In this document: one piece after another, positions 52,424-64,000 of the stretch | Position numbering within the stretch: position 1 is the first letter of the stretch | Layout: each line of letters opens with the position of its first letter | The notes under the pieces: generated by a model | Database searches by the model: none | Told to the model about the DNA's origin: nothing | Seen by the model: only the letters and a program-made list of their open reading frames with translations | Origin: Sitta carolinensis | Taxonomy: Eukaryota > Chordata > Aves > Passeriformes > Sittidae | Direction of reading: 5' to 3' | DNA: 64,000 bases | NCBI GenBank assembly: GCA_032173965.1 | Contig: CM063284.1 | Coordinates: 102,362,410-102,426,409, forward strand | Translations under genes and position numbers: made by a program

Positions 52424-55227
52424 CTTCTATGCTCACAAAAAATGCTCAAGAAGTTAACACTGAGAATGCAATCAATACCTTTTCTTCTGCCTGATTTAGA
52501 CTTTCAACATGGGGGAGCTTTAGTTTAATGTTAACACGCTTAAACCTATCTGCCTTCAAGAAGATGTCTACTACACATCTACAGTTCTCAAAGAACTGAG
52601 CAGAAAGAAGGTGTCTACTTTTGGGTCAACCCAATTGCATCTCAGACTCCATTGATTATAATAACTCAATACTCAGCTCACATGCAGAGATCTAAAAGTG
52701 GATGCTCAAATTTAAATGTTTTAATTTAATGCTGAACTTCATGCGGAAATCTAACCATGCATAAATTTAGTACAGTGAGGGACATGGAAATGTCTTGAGG
52801 GTTCACTTGAAGGCCTCTGCCTATATGTTTTGCAGCTCTGTGCAACAAAGAGATATTCTGCTTCATATCAGGCAGAAACATTTTCATTAGTTGATTAATT
52901 CCATGCTGAGTAGTAAATGAAGGTCAATCCACAACAATCTTTCTTTGATCCTGTGGGAACTGATTTATAAAAAAACTAGCCATGGAATATCTACATCACA
53001 AACTTGTTTTTTTCTTACAAATCAATTTTTGACATGATTTTCACAATTAATTTTCTTGAACAAAACAGAGTTGCTTAGGACTGTGATTCCAAGCTACATT
53101 GAAGACAGCATATTGCTTCCTGTAACTATTAATTTGCTGTGAATCTACAGTAAATTTCATTTGCAAACTTAAATGGAATAAATTTAAAAAATGCAGAAGG
53201 TGATGCAAATATTCATTCTTGCACGACAGTGAAGCTGGATATACTTGCCTAATACTGCTGCAAATGTAAGAATCCCTCAGTTTCACTAAAGCATGGATGG
53301 ATTCTAAGTTATTTCTTTCTTGCAGCAAGCCTGAATATAAGAGGGACTTCATACCATATGAGATAATACGACCTGTTTCAGTACTGCCTGAAATGAGGAT
53401 TCTCCTAATTTTTCACTCAGAGATTAAAGATGGCAGACATTTTAGAAACAAATGTGCCACTAAACGCTCCTTTTCCCATGGTAAATACATATTTAGTAAT
53501 ACTACATGTATACATATAGTATACATTTGGTATACTACATGCACTACTCCTTGTGTACCTTTTAGATGCCTGCCATCTATTCATTTTCAGATACTTTAAA
53601 GAAAGAAGTAAGTTGACTGGAGCAATTTCAAACTCAAAATGTCTTTTAATCCTTACTCCACAAGACAAATTAGATTTGCAAGCATCTAGACCTCAAATCT
53701 ATTTGCTCTTTAATAATTTAAGCACTGAAAGGTCAAACAACTCTTTTCTGTTCCCCTTCATCAAAATCCAAGTGCTAATGAAAAATAACTAAATCCTATC
53801 TGCTGGCCAATTTCCACACACTGCTGTTTCTCTGATGTAAATTAACACATTATGAGCACCTGGGTCAATGGAAACCTGACAGAATTTTACCAGCTATACT
53901 TTTTACATTTGTACAAATGAGATCATCTTGCTAATGAATTTTAAAAAAAATTACCCCAATTACAATTATAATCCAAAAGCCTTCTCTAGTTCTTACAATT
54001 AATATTGCTTTCTTTAATATGTAGCAGCTGGACTGCCTAGTCTGAAAAGGGTTCAAGCTCAGTGAATTGAGCTAGCACTGTGCAACGACTCTATTATTCC
54101 TCTTATGTATTAGTCAAATTTCCGGCTTGTTTGAAGTTGAATTATTCTTTTTCCACACCTCTACATTTCAGAGAATAAAGTCTTCCTATCTGTAATCCAG
54201 AAAATAAGTTCTATACTACAGTGAAAGGTGCAAAAAGCATATCGGTTATCAGCAGCATTTAGACTGAGTTTTCTGAAGGAAAGAGATGTAATTTAAGTAT
54301 AATTCACATTACACAGTTTTACTATAGAATTTCAATGTCTTGGAAATTAAATACAAAATTTATTTTTGTATAGACTGAAGTTTGCTGTTGCATTGAGAAA
54401 GGAACACATGGCAGATATTTTTAACCTGGGATTCAAATGCTTCAAATTCGGTGATTAAAAAAGGTGTATGGAAAAAGAAAAAAAATTATATGATTTTTAC
54501 ACTGCTTTTTATTTTAATAATTCCAAACCAGTTCCAAATTTAAATGATTATGCAGAGATACAGATCTGAACATAAAATATTAATTTTTGTTAGAAATTAG
54601 TTATAGCAGGTCTCTCAGATATTTATTGAATTTGGATTGACTAAATTGGAATGGTGTATCAATGTCTGATAAATATACTAATTCTTTTCAGAGTTGAAAA
54701 AGAGACAAGAAAATATAGCATGGTAATGAAATATACTCAGACAAATGACAGTTTCAAAGAAGACTAAGTATGTATCTAGTCTTAACTACATGAAACAATG
54801 GGTTTTGGTAACCTCCTGAATCAGGACATTATTCCATATTACTGGAATGCTGTAAATTAAATTTTAATTAATCAAAGTCTCATTCAAAGTTACAGAATAA
54901 CTTTCCAAGAAGGACATATTGGATACAAACATGGACTTCAGAATTCTTCATACAGGGGTCTTTAACATGTATAATCTAGGCATTTATTGAAATTTATTAA
55001 TCTATAATTACGCCTGCACCAAAAGTAATTCCAAATTACAAACAAAGGGAAAACAAGCTTGATTATTTCATTACTGAACTGTCAGCTCTATTTTGTCTCT
55101 CTAAAACAGTCTTGATGCTTTACATAACTGAAGCCTTAAAGAAATTTTTACAATTCATTTCACAGTAGGGAGATGGCCTAAGGAACTGAATATAGACAAA
55201 GACTATCTGAATTTATCTATTAGTCTT

Positions 55228-55310
55228 AACTGCTGTGTGTGACCCTAGGCAAGTCAATCAACTATTATGTGCCTCAGAAATCCAGCTGTAAAATGAGAAC
55301 AAGAAACTTT
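55228..55310 (+). mobile_element. Ancient MIR-type SINE fragment
   Basis: The words TGTGTGTGACCCTAGGCAAG, then TCAATCAACTATTATGTGCC, then TCAG and CAGCTGTAAAATGAGAAC follow the MIR core in order (tgtgaccttgggcaagtca..cttaac..tgtgcctcagttt..ctgtaaaatg). MIR copies predate the bird-mammal split and are rare and decayed in birds, so this is an old insertion, possibly kept by constraint. Confidence 0.72.
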
Positions 55311-55898
55311 CTTATTCCATCTGGCCTGCCTCAGATATTTAAAACCTCTTCAAATTCTTCTTACTATCCTTGAATTTTTTTTCCCTAGGAAATGTACGAA
55401 AAGCCTGCAAAGCTCTTAAGGGCCACTAAGAGCTCCATGATCAGCTCTGTAAACTGTTGGGTTACCTCTGCAGACTGTTATGGTGACACTCTTGAGACTA
55501 ATTAGAAGTTTTCTGCTCACTGTTATAAGTTCATGCTTTATTAGAAACATATAAAGATGGTATTTTTTATAAATCTATTTCTGTATTTTGACTTGCATGC
55601 TTGCTTTGTTTTAATGTTTACAAACAACAGAATAACCCTGCATCTACATATTGACCATTACTCATTCCTACAGCCCTATTTATCTGCATGCTAAAATCAC
55701 TTTACTATATTCTTCTGCTAAGCTACCAGTTCCAGTGGAGGGCAAAATTAAGAAACCCAAACCCCACCCCATTATCTTAGTTCTAAGTCCATGTAAAACC
55801 TGATTGCTCAAGCCATAAGAGTCTCCACAGTTTCTAGGGTCCCCACAGTTTCAGCAAAACTTCTGCAGACCCTGAAAATTTTTCTATCATACTGCCAT

Positions 55899-55930
55899 TA
55901 AAATATATCAGTTTTAAAATATATCAGTTG
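55899..55930 (+). repeat. 16-nt tandem duplication
   Basis: The unit TAAAATATATCAGTT is present twice head to tail with one or two junction bases. It is a recent small local duplication. Confidence 0.7.
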
Positions 55931-58900
55931 TTTTGTTCATGTTTTGCATCTAAAACTTCATGTATCTTTGCTCGTCATGTGTTTTGCAAGTTTATTGCCT
56001 AACACTGCTTCTTGAAAAGAATACAGACTTTGGACAGTTTTTTATATATAATATGCAACATAAGTTCATCTCTGTCAACAGTTGTCTCTGACATGGTCAT
56101 ATCATATTTACACAGATTAACATTGGAGATACATATCTATTTCTACATGCCTTTATATTGCACAAAATTCTGGTAATTAATCCTGTAACTTCAAATTTTA
56201 CAATTCTAGACATTATATGTAATTATACATATGTAATGTACCTTGAAATGGAAGAAGGAAATTACTCTTTAAAGGACAAGAATTAATAATTTATGGTTAG
56301 CAGGCAAATAGAAAAAGGCTACAAAAAATTGCCACTAACTTTCCTCCTACTGTGAAAGAGCCTGTATATTTATTATAGGTGGATTAAACAAAGGTGATGA
56401 GCAACCCTTGATTTCTCAGGTGTCTCACCATCACAGCTTCAGAGGCTTTGCCAGTGGGTCAGGAATTCTAGCAACACCTAATATACAGTGAATAAAATAT
56501 ACTCTGTGTGCAGTCATTTCCAGAACAGAATCAATGCCAGAGAACCAGCTGAATAGCAGTCCTGTCCTGCTGACCACTTTCCCTGTGACCACTTTGCATA
56601 TTTTAACAAAGGGTAAGCACATATAGTTCAACTGTGGACTACATGTAAGACCGGGGAGTTTTTTATTAGCAGCAGAACAAATGTGTGTACCTACTAAGGA
56701 TGGAGAAGACTGTTTAAGGTAGCTGCCTCTATTTCAGGGACGTTTTATTTGGGATATCAGAGATTTTCCGGGCTTTCTGGAAACTAAAGCATCGCTCAAT
56801 ATAGCTTCTTAAAAAAGGTGAAGGAGCTTAAAAAGAGCCCCTTTTAGGAACATAATGTTAAGATATGAAAATATAGAACTTAAGAGTGAAGAAAAACAAG
56901 CAGACTAAACAAAACCTCTAAACTGATGTTGCTGTACCAACATGCTGTTGGCAGCAACAACAATGCCAACATTTTTACAATCATACATTAATATGCAATT
57001 TATATACGGGGAAAAAAGTGATTTAGGCAATGCTGCAAATAATACTTGCACAACACATAATCATCAAGATTCTTGCAATGGTTCCCATTTAAGCACTTGA
57101 CATACCAGTTTTAGAGGTGTATTGCCTGTTTCTTTGGGTGAGCGAAGGGAATCTTAAATCCCTATAGCTTTTCGGAGTGAAGTGAGTCTTAAAGCCTTGT
57201 AAGTTTTTGTTTGCAACTTTACTTGAAGCTAGGAGGTTCCATGTAAATAAAAGCTTCACAATTTTTGGCAGATCTCTAACTCTGAAGAACAACTGTTGCC
57301 TCACAAATGTAGGAAAGGTGCTAAGTAAATAAATACTTTGTGCTAGCAGCTTGTTCAAACTTGAATGGAATGATTTTACTTTCAAATCTGCCTTTTTTTA
57401 TTAGCTTTGCAGGTCAAGAGGTAAGACTTTTTAGATTCTCCAAGGCAGGGCCTGTCAGGAATTCTCAGGAAATACTATTACTGGCACCTGAAATTCTCAG
57501 CCCATGGGGAAAAAATAAAATTCATGCAATCTTTTGGAATCAGACCAGGCACGAACACAAGAGAGACTAATATTATACAACACCTCCATTGTCATGCAAG
57601 GAGCCCTCTTTCTCAGATCAATCACAGCAGAAATACCTAAATGGCTGTAAAGGAGGAGATAAGACAGCTTAGGTTCAGTCCCTAGAGATACTGCCAAATG
57701 TAAACTCTCAGGTGTCGTAATAAGCTTTATCTTCACAGACCCAAGTCTGCTGGGGAACAGTATCCGTTTTTAATGTAGAACTCCTAAGCTGCTTTGTGAC
57801 TGCCCAACTCTTTTGTATGGATGGTCTCAAAGACTTAAAAGTCAGCATTTACAAAGGAGATTTTCTGGGAAAAATACATTCAAGCAAACCTCTCCTCAGC
57901 ATTCCTATGGTTTTATACAGGAAATCCTGACAATTTTTCAAATGGAAAGCATTATGTCATTGGAAGTTAAAGACACTTTGCTTGTTCTTTCCTCCAAGGA
58001 CAGTCACCAGGGGAGGATATGACAAGGGGTTCAATTTCCTTTAGGAAGAAACTATTTGCTACACAGTATCTTAACTGCAGGAGAGACAGATAGGCTCTGA
58101 AAAAGGAAATTTAATGGCCACTGTACATTCATAATATATCCAAATTCTTTTTTCCAGATGCAGAAGAAAAAATACATTTCTCATTTGCAAATCTGGATTC
58201 CCCAGGATTTAAGGGACACATCGGAGCTTTGGGTCAAAAAATTGCACAAAGAAAATCTGACAGGAAAAGGAGACAATGACACATTCTCCTTCCACTTTCC
58301 AGTGGCCAGATGGGTGCCACCTAGTCCTGATGACACAGGGTGTTTAACGTTTTGTCTTAATTTCTAGTACAGAGAGTCATTGTTTTAGAGAATCTAAACA
58401 CACTTAGATTCAGAAGCAGAGAGTGTCCAGCAGATCTTCAGCCTTGTAACTGTGGGAAACCATAACACCATTCATGAAACCTTTCTGAAATGTTTCTGCC
58501 TTTAGATTCAGTTAGCACAAATGACAATCCAAAATGCAGTTTTGTTTTGTTAGTAGAGAAGAAGAGAGAGAGAATGAAAAATCTTACAAGGATCTGAGTT
58601 TGTAATACTTTGTTATTTAGGAGGATAATAAAGATTGTGGCAGTAGATAATCTGTACTTGGTTTTAAAACATATAGGCTGCTGATGGATTGCAGTTTTAA
58701 CTTTGTCCCATCCATCCTTTGCAAAAAAATCAATAAATTCAATACATATGCTAACCTACACTTATTTGAAAGAAGTATTAGTTTACTATTGAAACAGCAT
58801 ATTAAACTTTATAATCATTTGCCGAACGCATATGTAAGTGGTGGTTAGACATAACATCAACAATAATTGTGGTACAAGAGACTGCTTAGTTGTTAACTGA

Positions 58901-59883
58901 AATTTGTGAACTGGCAAGGGAATCAAAACTGTCTTCTCAACCCTCCCAAGCCTCCTAATCCTTGATAAATATTGATGAAATTATATTTGTTTTCTCCCTG
59001 GTTATACCATCCCATGGTTAATTATTTGTAATTATTTAAATACTGCTGCCCAGCTGGGACTTGGGAGTGTTATTACTGCACTGGCCTACAAGAGTGACTG
59101 TCATAATTACCACGAACAGGATAACAAAGATGAAAGGATGCAGCTCTGTTTCCACAACTGTTAAGTACATTACTATACCTGAAATTCCTTCATCATCAAA
59201 TGGAGTTTCCCCACCCCTACTCCCCCAGGGGCTGAGTACTGCTCTATAGTGATATGATCCATCTGATGAGACACAATGTATTAGCAATTCTGCATACTTA
59301 GAAATAACCACATAATTCTACCTTTCTTTTTCTTCTACAAGATAATCATATACCTCTCTTTGTTATTCCATAGGGGAAGTTTTTAATTATTCTTTCTTCA
59401 GCTGAAAAAATTAAATGTTCTAAAATATTGCAGGCCACAAAACCCCCCTATGGTCAGAAATACACTTTTTCTGAAATATTTATAACTTCACTGTGGCTTG
59501 TACTCTCCATACTTAATATAGATTTATGTATTTGGCTGCTTTTTCTTCAAACTCAAAAATGTCAAGAAAATATATAAATTTTGTACATAGTCTGTAGACT
59601 TGCACAATACAAAGTGAGTACTAAATGTAAATAAAATTAAGCCTACTTAAAATAATATTGTTTCACAAGGAGTTCAAAGTAGTTTCTACAGGTGTAAGTA
59701 ATATGATACAAGAGAGCATTTAGCTCTATAGCCATAATTCCTTTCAGCTATTAAATGTTGGACTAGAGACTGACTAGAGAGCTCCTCCAATGTGCCCCAC
59801 ACACTATCAATGAGATCAATCTGTTAAATACAGTCTGCAAGTGACAAACTAAGTGGGGCACCAGAGACTGGTGGAGGTGGGTA

Positions 59884-60058
59884 TTTTTTTCCCTTGGATT
59901 TTTTTTGTTTTGTTTTTTCTTTTCTTTGCGTGTGGTTTTTTCTTTTTTTTTTTTTTTTGTGTGTTTTTTTTTTTGTGTGTTTTTTTTTGGTTTTTTTTTG
60001 TTTTTTTGTTTTTTTTGGGGGGGGTTTGTTTTGTTTTTTTGTTTAGTTTGGGTTTTCT
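59884..60058 (+). repeat. T/G-rich low-complexity tract
   Basis: About 175 nt are made almost only of T and G, with runs of T broken by G, GTGTG and one run of eight or nine G. It is immediately followed by purine-rich sequence. Long open frames on both strands here (up to 132 codons, rich in Lys or Phe) come from this composition and are not genes. Confidence 0.88.
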
Positions 60059-62159
60059 TCCCAGAAATGAAAGAAACGTTGCAGACAAGCAATTGTGCAT
60101 ATGAAAAGAGAAAGAAAAAGAAAGAGACAAAACAAAACTGGGAAAAGACTGAAATAGTCAAGAATACAAAAGTTTACACAAGGTAGGAATGTAGAGAAGA
60201 AAAGAAGAAAATAACAGATAATGTACTGAAAACAGCTTGACATGTATCATCCTGTTTGGTAAATAAGAAGTGAAAATAAAAAGTAGTAGTAGGAAAGATA
60301 AGACAGAAATGAAGTCTATCTAATATAGATACACTTGAAACAAAGCAGTTTAACAACTTACACCCAGCTACTTTTTTTATAAATTACACACAGAATGTTC
60401 GTAAAAAGTGTTTGATTTCATAGCTGCATTATGAAATCAAATACCTTTTCAAAACAAATAGTGCAAAATTTATAAAATTACTTTATTTCATAATAGAGTT
60501 GAAAAATCATGTTATGTACTTTCATAAGATTGGGGGGGGTGGAATGAGTGCCTACAAGATCTCTATGCTCGCCATGATTTACTGAGCATTTTTTTTAATT
60601 GCTCTGATACTTGGCTTCTTCCATAAATAAACTCTGCTAAATGCAAGCTTATAATCTTTTGTATAGGAATCTCACCATCAACTTTTTGGCAACAATAAAA
60701 CATCTCTGCTCACAGCTCTTTCATGTTTAAGGAACAAGAAAGAACGTCCCATTTACACTGACCAGGTACTGGGTTTTTTAAAGGCCAGTTGAAACAGAAG
60801 ATGTTTCAAAGCCTATAAACAGACTAAGACACTAGAAGTTTTACTGCAAGAAATCCAGAATGCTGTAATCCCATCTCTATTCCACATGTCATCTGTGATA
60901 CCCCGCTCCCACCTTCAATGTGCTAAATTCCTTTTAGGATCTCCCAAACGCTGTCTGGAAAAGAGGCGACACAATGCTGTGGCGGCTTCTGGGCTACATA
61001 CGGGCTTGCTGGAATGTGAACTGTAGCTCTTTGCTGATGGACCACATGAAATGAACTAACTCGTACTCTAACACAACCTAATCCTTCAGATGCTAATCTG
61101 GGTCTTTCACAGAGATTCCAAAGTATTCGAGAAACTCACTATTTATGCAACATTCAAACTATTGCTTTAAAATTTCCAAGAGGTCCTGTATTAATGAGGG
61201 AAGTAAGGAACATACAGCAGATGAACAGGATGATACTTAAGACTTAGTTTCTTAGGAAACCAGGAAAAAAATCAGGTGAAACTTTAATTTATTTATGAGT
61301 CACAAAGTTTAATTCTTATCATGGATATGTAATACAGCACACAGAAGACAAGGAGTATGCCCTTTCTTCATTTTACTAGTGAAAAGTTTTATTCCTACTG
61401 AGTAATGACTCAGTCCCTCTAGGAACCAGATACTATTGATCCCACTCCACAAGGCTTTATGCTCTTAATTTAAACCCAAGCAACAATACCACTAACTTAA
61501 ATGATGCTGGTCTAAACTGAACTAACCTAAAGCTTCAGATCCTCCAGGGCTTTGAGGCCAACTTCATTACCAAGCAGTACAAAACAGGGATGCCTCCTAC
61601 TTTCTTTATGGTCTTCTCACAACTTGCCTTTAAAATGAATGCAAACCACAGAGAGATTGTGAGATTACTAATTCCACAAAATAGTCCACAAAGACACTAT
61701 TCTGAGATCTTCTGGTGGGCAGTGGGGAAAAGCTGAATAAAAAAATAAATAATTTTCAGAGAGTGAGCTATACATTCAGCTGCTTATTATGCTACTCCTT
61801 ACCATTGCCAAGCTGTTGGTAATCATTTATAGGTATCTTATCCTGTTTTTCTTTAGAGTATTTCCATTTATTTAAACTTGAGGTATGGGAATGGAGAAAG
61901 CATGCTATACTGACTTGCAGAAATCTAAACAGATTGTCCCTACCCCAACCAGAAATAAAACTGTGCTCTTATATGCATCAATCCCCAGGGCTTGATCTCC
62001 TAGGCTGTCCTTCCCACCACAGCAAGGCTACACTTTCTTGTAGCCAGAAACACACTGCAGTTCCTCTCCTGACCGTGAGAGGAGGCTTAGCTCCTCTTCA
62101 TCTTTCCAACAGAGCTCCCTCTTGGGGAAGAAGGGCCTACTCATTCTCTAAGCAACTTC

Positions 62160-62164
62160 GTTGT
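62160..62164. repeat. Left target-site duplication (GTTGT) of the solo LTR
   Basis: The five bases GTTGT immediately precede the TG start of the LTR and match the five bases after its CA end exactly. This fixes the insertion boundaries. Confidence 0.75.
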
Positions 62165-63543
62165 TGTCGTAGTTTGGAAAAAATGAGTTTTTCTGAACTT
62201 CAGTGGTCAAACCAATGAGTGCTCAGGTTTAAAGACTGGCACCTGGTGTGGCCACTGAGGACACACTGAGGATCCGCCTCTGAGAACACAAGGGGTTAAA
62301 AGCAGAGGGCTCCCCGGAAAGCTCTCTCTTGGTTCCGGTCCCTGAGGACGGAGGGATCTCCCCTGCCCAGCGGCTGGCTGGGCGGGGGAGGGGAAGCCAT
62401 GCGGCCTGGGTGAGGTAGGGCCGGAACCTCGGGCACAGAGGGGGAGAGGAAAATCCTGTAAGATGGAAGGGTGGAGAAAGTACAAGAACCTTGAGAAACA
62501 TCAGACAGCCTTCTTTTCCCTTTCCCCCCCCCCCCCCCCCCCCCCCCTCCCCCTGGAGAGAGAGACTAAGAAAACCGTGTCTGTGATCTGCGTCACCTTG
62601 AAATTTGATATCAACAACTAGACAGCACGGCCGAAAGAGTATGGAGGGGTGGCGTGAGAAGAGTGCCCAGCAGCAAAGATACCGTGAGAGTTCTGGGGAA
62701 ACAAAGCCCAAGATTTTAACCCTTTTCGTAAATGATGGAAACTTTACAAATACTAATCCTCCTGAATTTGAAGAAGAAAGATAGAAAGAATTAAGCAAAG
62801 ATGATGAAAGTTTGTGTAAGTAGAAGATTGTCAGAGAATGCTGAAAAGAATCCTAGGTGGGAGGAGATGATAGAGTGGCTTTAGCTGGACTCTTTTGTAT
62901 AGCCATGGATGGACTCATTTTTTCCCTGTAACATAGAAGCTGTATCTGGAGAGAGGCATTGGCTTGAAGCCAAGAGTGGACAGTAGTGTGAACAGAGATG
63001 AGAGGAAGAGCTCTGTTCTCAAGGCCCCTCGGCCCCAGGGGGTAATATTGGGGGGGACTGGTGTCCCAAAATTTGAGAAGCTATCGTTTCTTGGAACTGA
63101 CCAAAGCATCTTTAAAAAGAGAAACCCTAGAAACAGCTCTGGTCCATGCACAGTGGTGAGAGCACTGGACATAGAAGAAGAGCCCACGATGTAGTGCAAG
63201 AAGGACTCCTATCTCTCCTCAACGAACTGAGTACTGATTATCGGAAGGGTGGTAATAGACTGAAGATTAATTATCTAAAAGGTGGTAACGTGATGGGGAA
63301 TTTTCAGTTTGTTTTGTTAGGTTGAGAACTGGTGGGGGGGGAGGAAGAGTATTTTTTTTATAAAGTTTCCATGTTCTTCTGTATGTGTCTTCTTTACCTA
63401 TTATAAGTAATAAAGTTTTTTTTCTTTTACTTTCTAAATTAGAAACTGTTTTACTCTGTTTTTGGTCACATCTCACAACAGATACCAGGGACAGTATATC
63501 GTTATAGGGGCACTGACCTTGTACCAACGTCAAACCTTTGACA
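62165..63543 (+). mobile_element. Solo LTR of an avian endogenous retrovirus (1379 nt)
   Basis: The element starts TGTCGTAGTTTGG and ends CCTTTGACA, giving TG...CA ends and a short imperfect terminal inverted repeat (TGTC/GACA). It is flanked by identical 5-bp direct repeats GTTGT at 62160-62164 and 63544-63548. A TATAAA (63359-63364) and an AATAAA polyadenylation signal (63409-63414) lie near the 3' end in the right order for the R region and U5, which implies a U3 of about 1.2 kb. There is no retroviral gene inside, so this looks like a solo LTR left by LTR-LTR recombination. A 5-bp duplication fits ERVL-type elements best, but the family is not certain. It is more GC- and CpG-rich than the surroundings and includes a GC-box-like GGGCGGGG. 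It lies antisense to PTPRM. Confidence 0.82.
62524..62547 (+). repeat. Poly(C) run of 24 inside the solo LTR
   Basis: Twenty-four consecutive C are followed by a T and more C. It lies in the long U3 of the LTR. Homopolymers of this kind are common length-variable and assembly-error sites. On the minus strand it is a G run with potential to form unusual structure. Confidence 0.9.
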
Positions 63544-63548
63544 GTTGT
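63544..63548. repeat. Right target-site duplication (GTTGT) of the solo LTR
   Basis: The five bases GTTGT directly follow the CA end of the LTR and are identical to the left copy. This fits a 5-bp staggered integration cut. Confidence 0.75.
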
Positions 63549-63729
63549 GTACAAAAAAATAATAAAAAAAATTAATTTTAAAAGAAAGTTGCAGGTATAG
63601 ATTTCAAGAGGCTATTTCTGCTGTTAACAAACAATGAACAAAGCATTTCAAGTACAGAGCTCGTTCTATACTATCCTGTTAATTCTATGTTCTTAATATG
63701 AGTACTTTCTCAGAGTAATCACCTCTTCA

Positions 63730-63830
63730 AAGTAGTGAGGGAAGATGGAAGAGGGTGAGAGGGAGGTGGGAAGAGGAATGCAGAGGAAAAAAGGGAGAGA
63801 CAGAGAGGGAGAGGCAGAGGTGGAGGGAGA
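63730..63830 (+). repeat. Purine-rich (GGGA/GAGA) low-complexity tract
   Basis: About 100 nt consist almost entirely of A and G, with repeated GGGAGAG and GAGG words. There is no coding signal. Confidence 0.82.
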
Positions 63831-64000
63831 CTTCTGTGTAAAATCCTGCTGAGAAGAGGGATGCCAGTTAGTCCACAAGCTATGTGGGAATTTTTTATAA
63901 TGAAAACCACTGATCATCAAAGTTATCTAGGTTTATGAAACATTTCTCTCCAATCTTGTTTACAGATACTTTTATGATAAGACTTTCTCCATCTTTCAAA

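Larger units (their letters stand above)
50947..64000 (-). other. PTPRM: PTPRM intron before the FNIII exon (partial, runs off the right edge)
   Basis: At least 13 kb of intron lies upstream of the FNIII exon. I looked for the preceding PTPRM exon, expected to end with a split serine codon, and did not find it, so it should lie above 64000. The interval holds a CR1 tail, a perfect hairpin, a MIR relic, a T/G-rich tract, a 1379-nt solo LTR and a purine-rich tract. The remainder has no supported gene. Confidence 0.82.

Noticed and set aside
59763..60161. 132-codon minus-strand frame and overlapping Phe/Lys-rich frames
   Set aside because: They are produced by the T/G-rich low-complexity tract; residues are almost only K, N, Q, T or F, V, G, with no domain.
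62229..62798. 189-codon minus-strand open frame, the longest in the window
   Set aside because: It lies wholly inside the solo LTR, antisense to it, and crosses the poly(C) run, which creates a glycine run. It is biased by GC-rich composition and has no recognisable domain.

Overview
This window is vertebrate nuclear DNA from a bird, most likely a passerine. It is AT-rich, almost entirely non-coding and CpG-poor. It carries CR1 fragments, long-terminal-repeat (LTR) remnants of endogenous retroviruses, and a short tRNA-Ile-headed, CR1-tailed SINE of the type known from songbirds (TguSINE1-like). No bacterial or phage-style gene organisation is present. Nearly all long open frames are chance frames in introns.

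The only protein-coding gene I can support is PTPRM (receptor protein tyrosine phosphatase mu) on the minus strand, so transcription runs from high to low coordinates. Three exons are recognisable and join in frame: most of the fourth fibronectin type III repeat (50673-50946, 274 nt), a 37-nt exon (49466-49502), and the exon with the juxtamembrane stalk and transmembrane helix (26675-26807, 133 nt). Together they give 444 nt of coding sequence from the membrane-proximal ectodomain to the first cytoplasmic residues. The MAM, Ig and earlier FNIII exons should lie above 64000, and the cytoplasmic phosphatase exons below position 1.

Layout from 1 to 64000: 1-26674 is part of the intron after the transmembrane exon, with a retroviral LTR near 14.7 kb, CR1 scraps and a motif-rich block near 10.3-10.7 kb. 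The transmembrane exon follows at 26675-26807. Next is a 22.7-kb intron (26808-49465) holding ancient repeats, the SINE and a candidate cassette exon. Then come the 37-nt exon, a 1.2-kb intron with a 47-nt poly(A) run, the FNIII exon, and at least 13 kb of the preceding intron with a MIR relic, a CR1 tail, a perfect hairpin and a 1379-nt solo LTR with intact ends and target-site duplication.

The most interesting signal is at 44206-44280 on the minus strand. It is a 75-nt, frame-preserving, CpG-rich candidate exon with a good branch point, polypyrimidine tract and acceptor, and its phase matches both flanking PTPRM exons. If used, it would add 25 residues to the extracellular stalk just outside the membrane. 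All calls rest on reading the sequence and on recalled family knowledge; no search or alignment was run.
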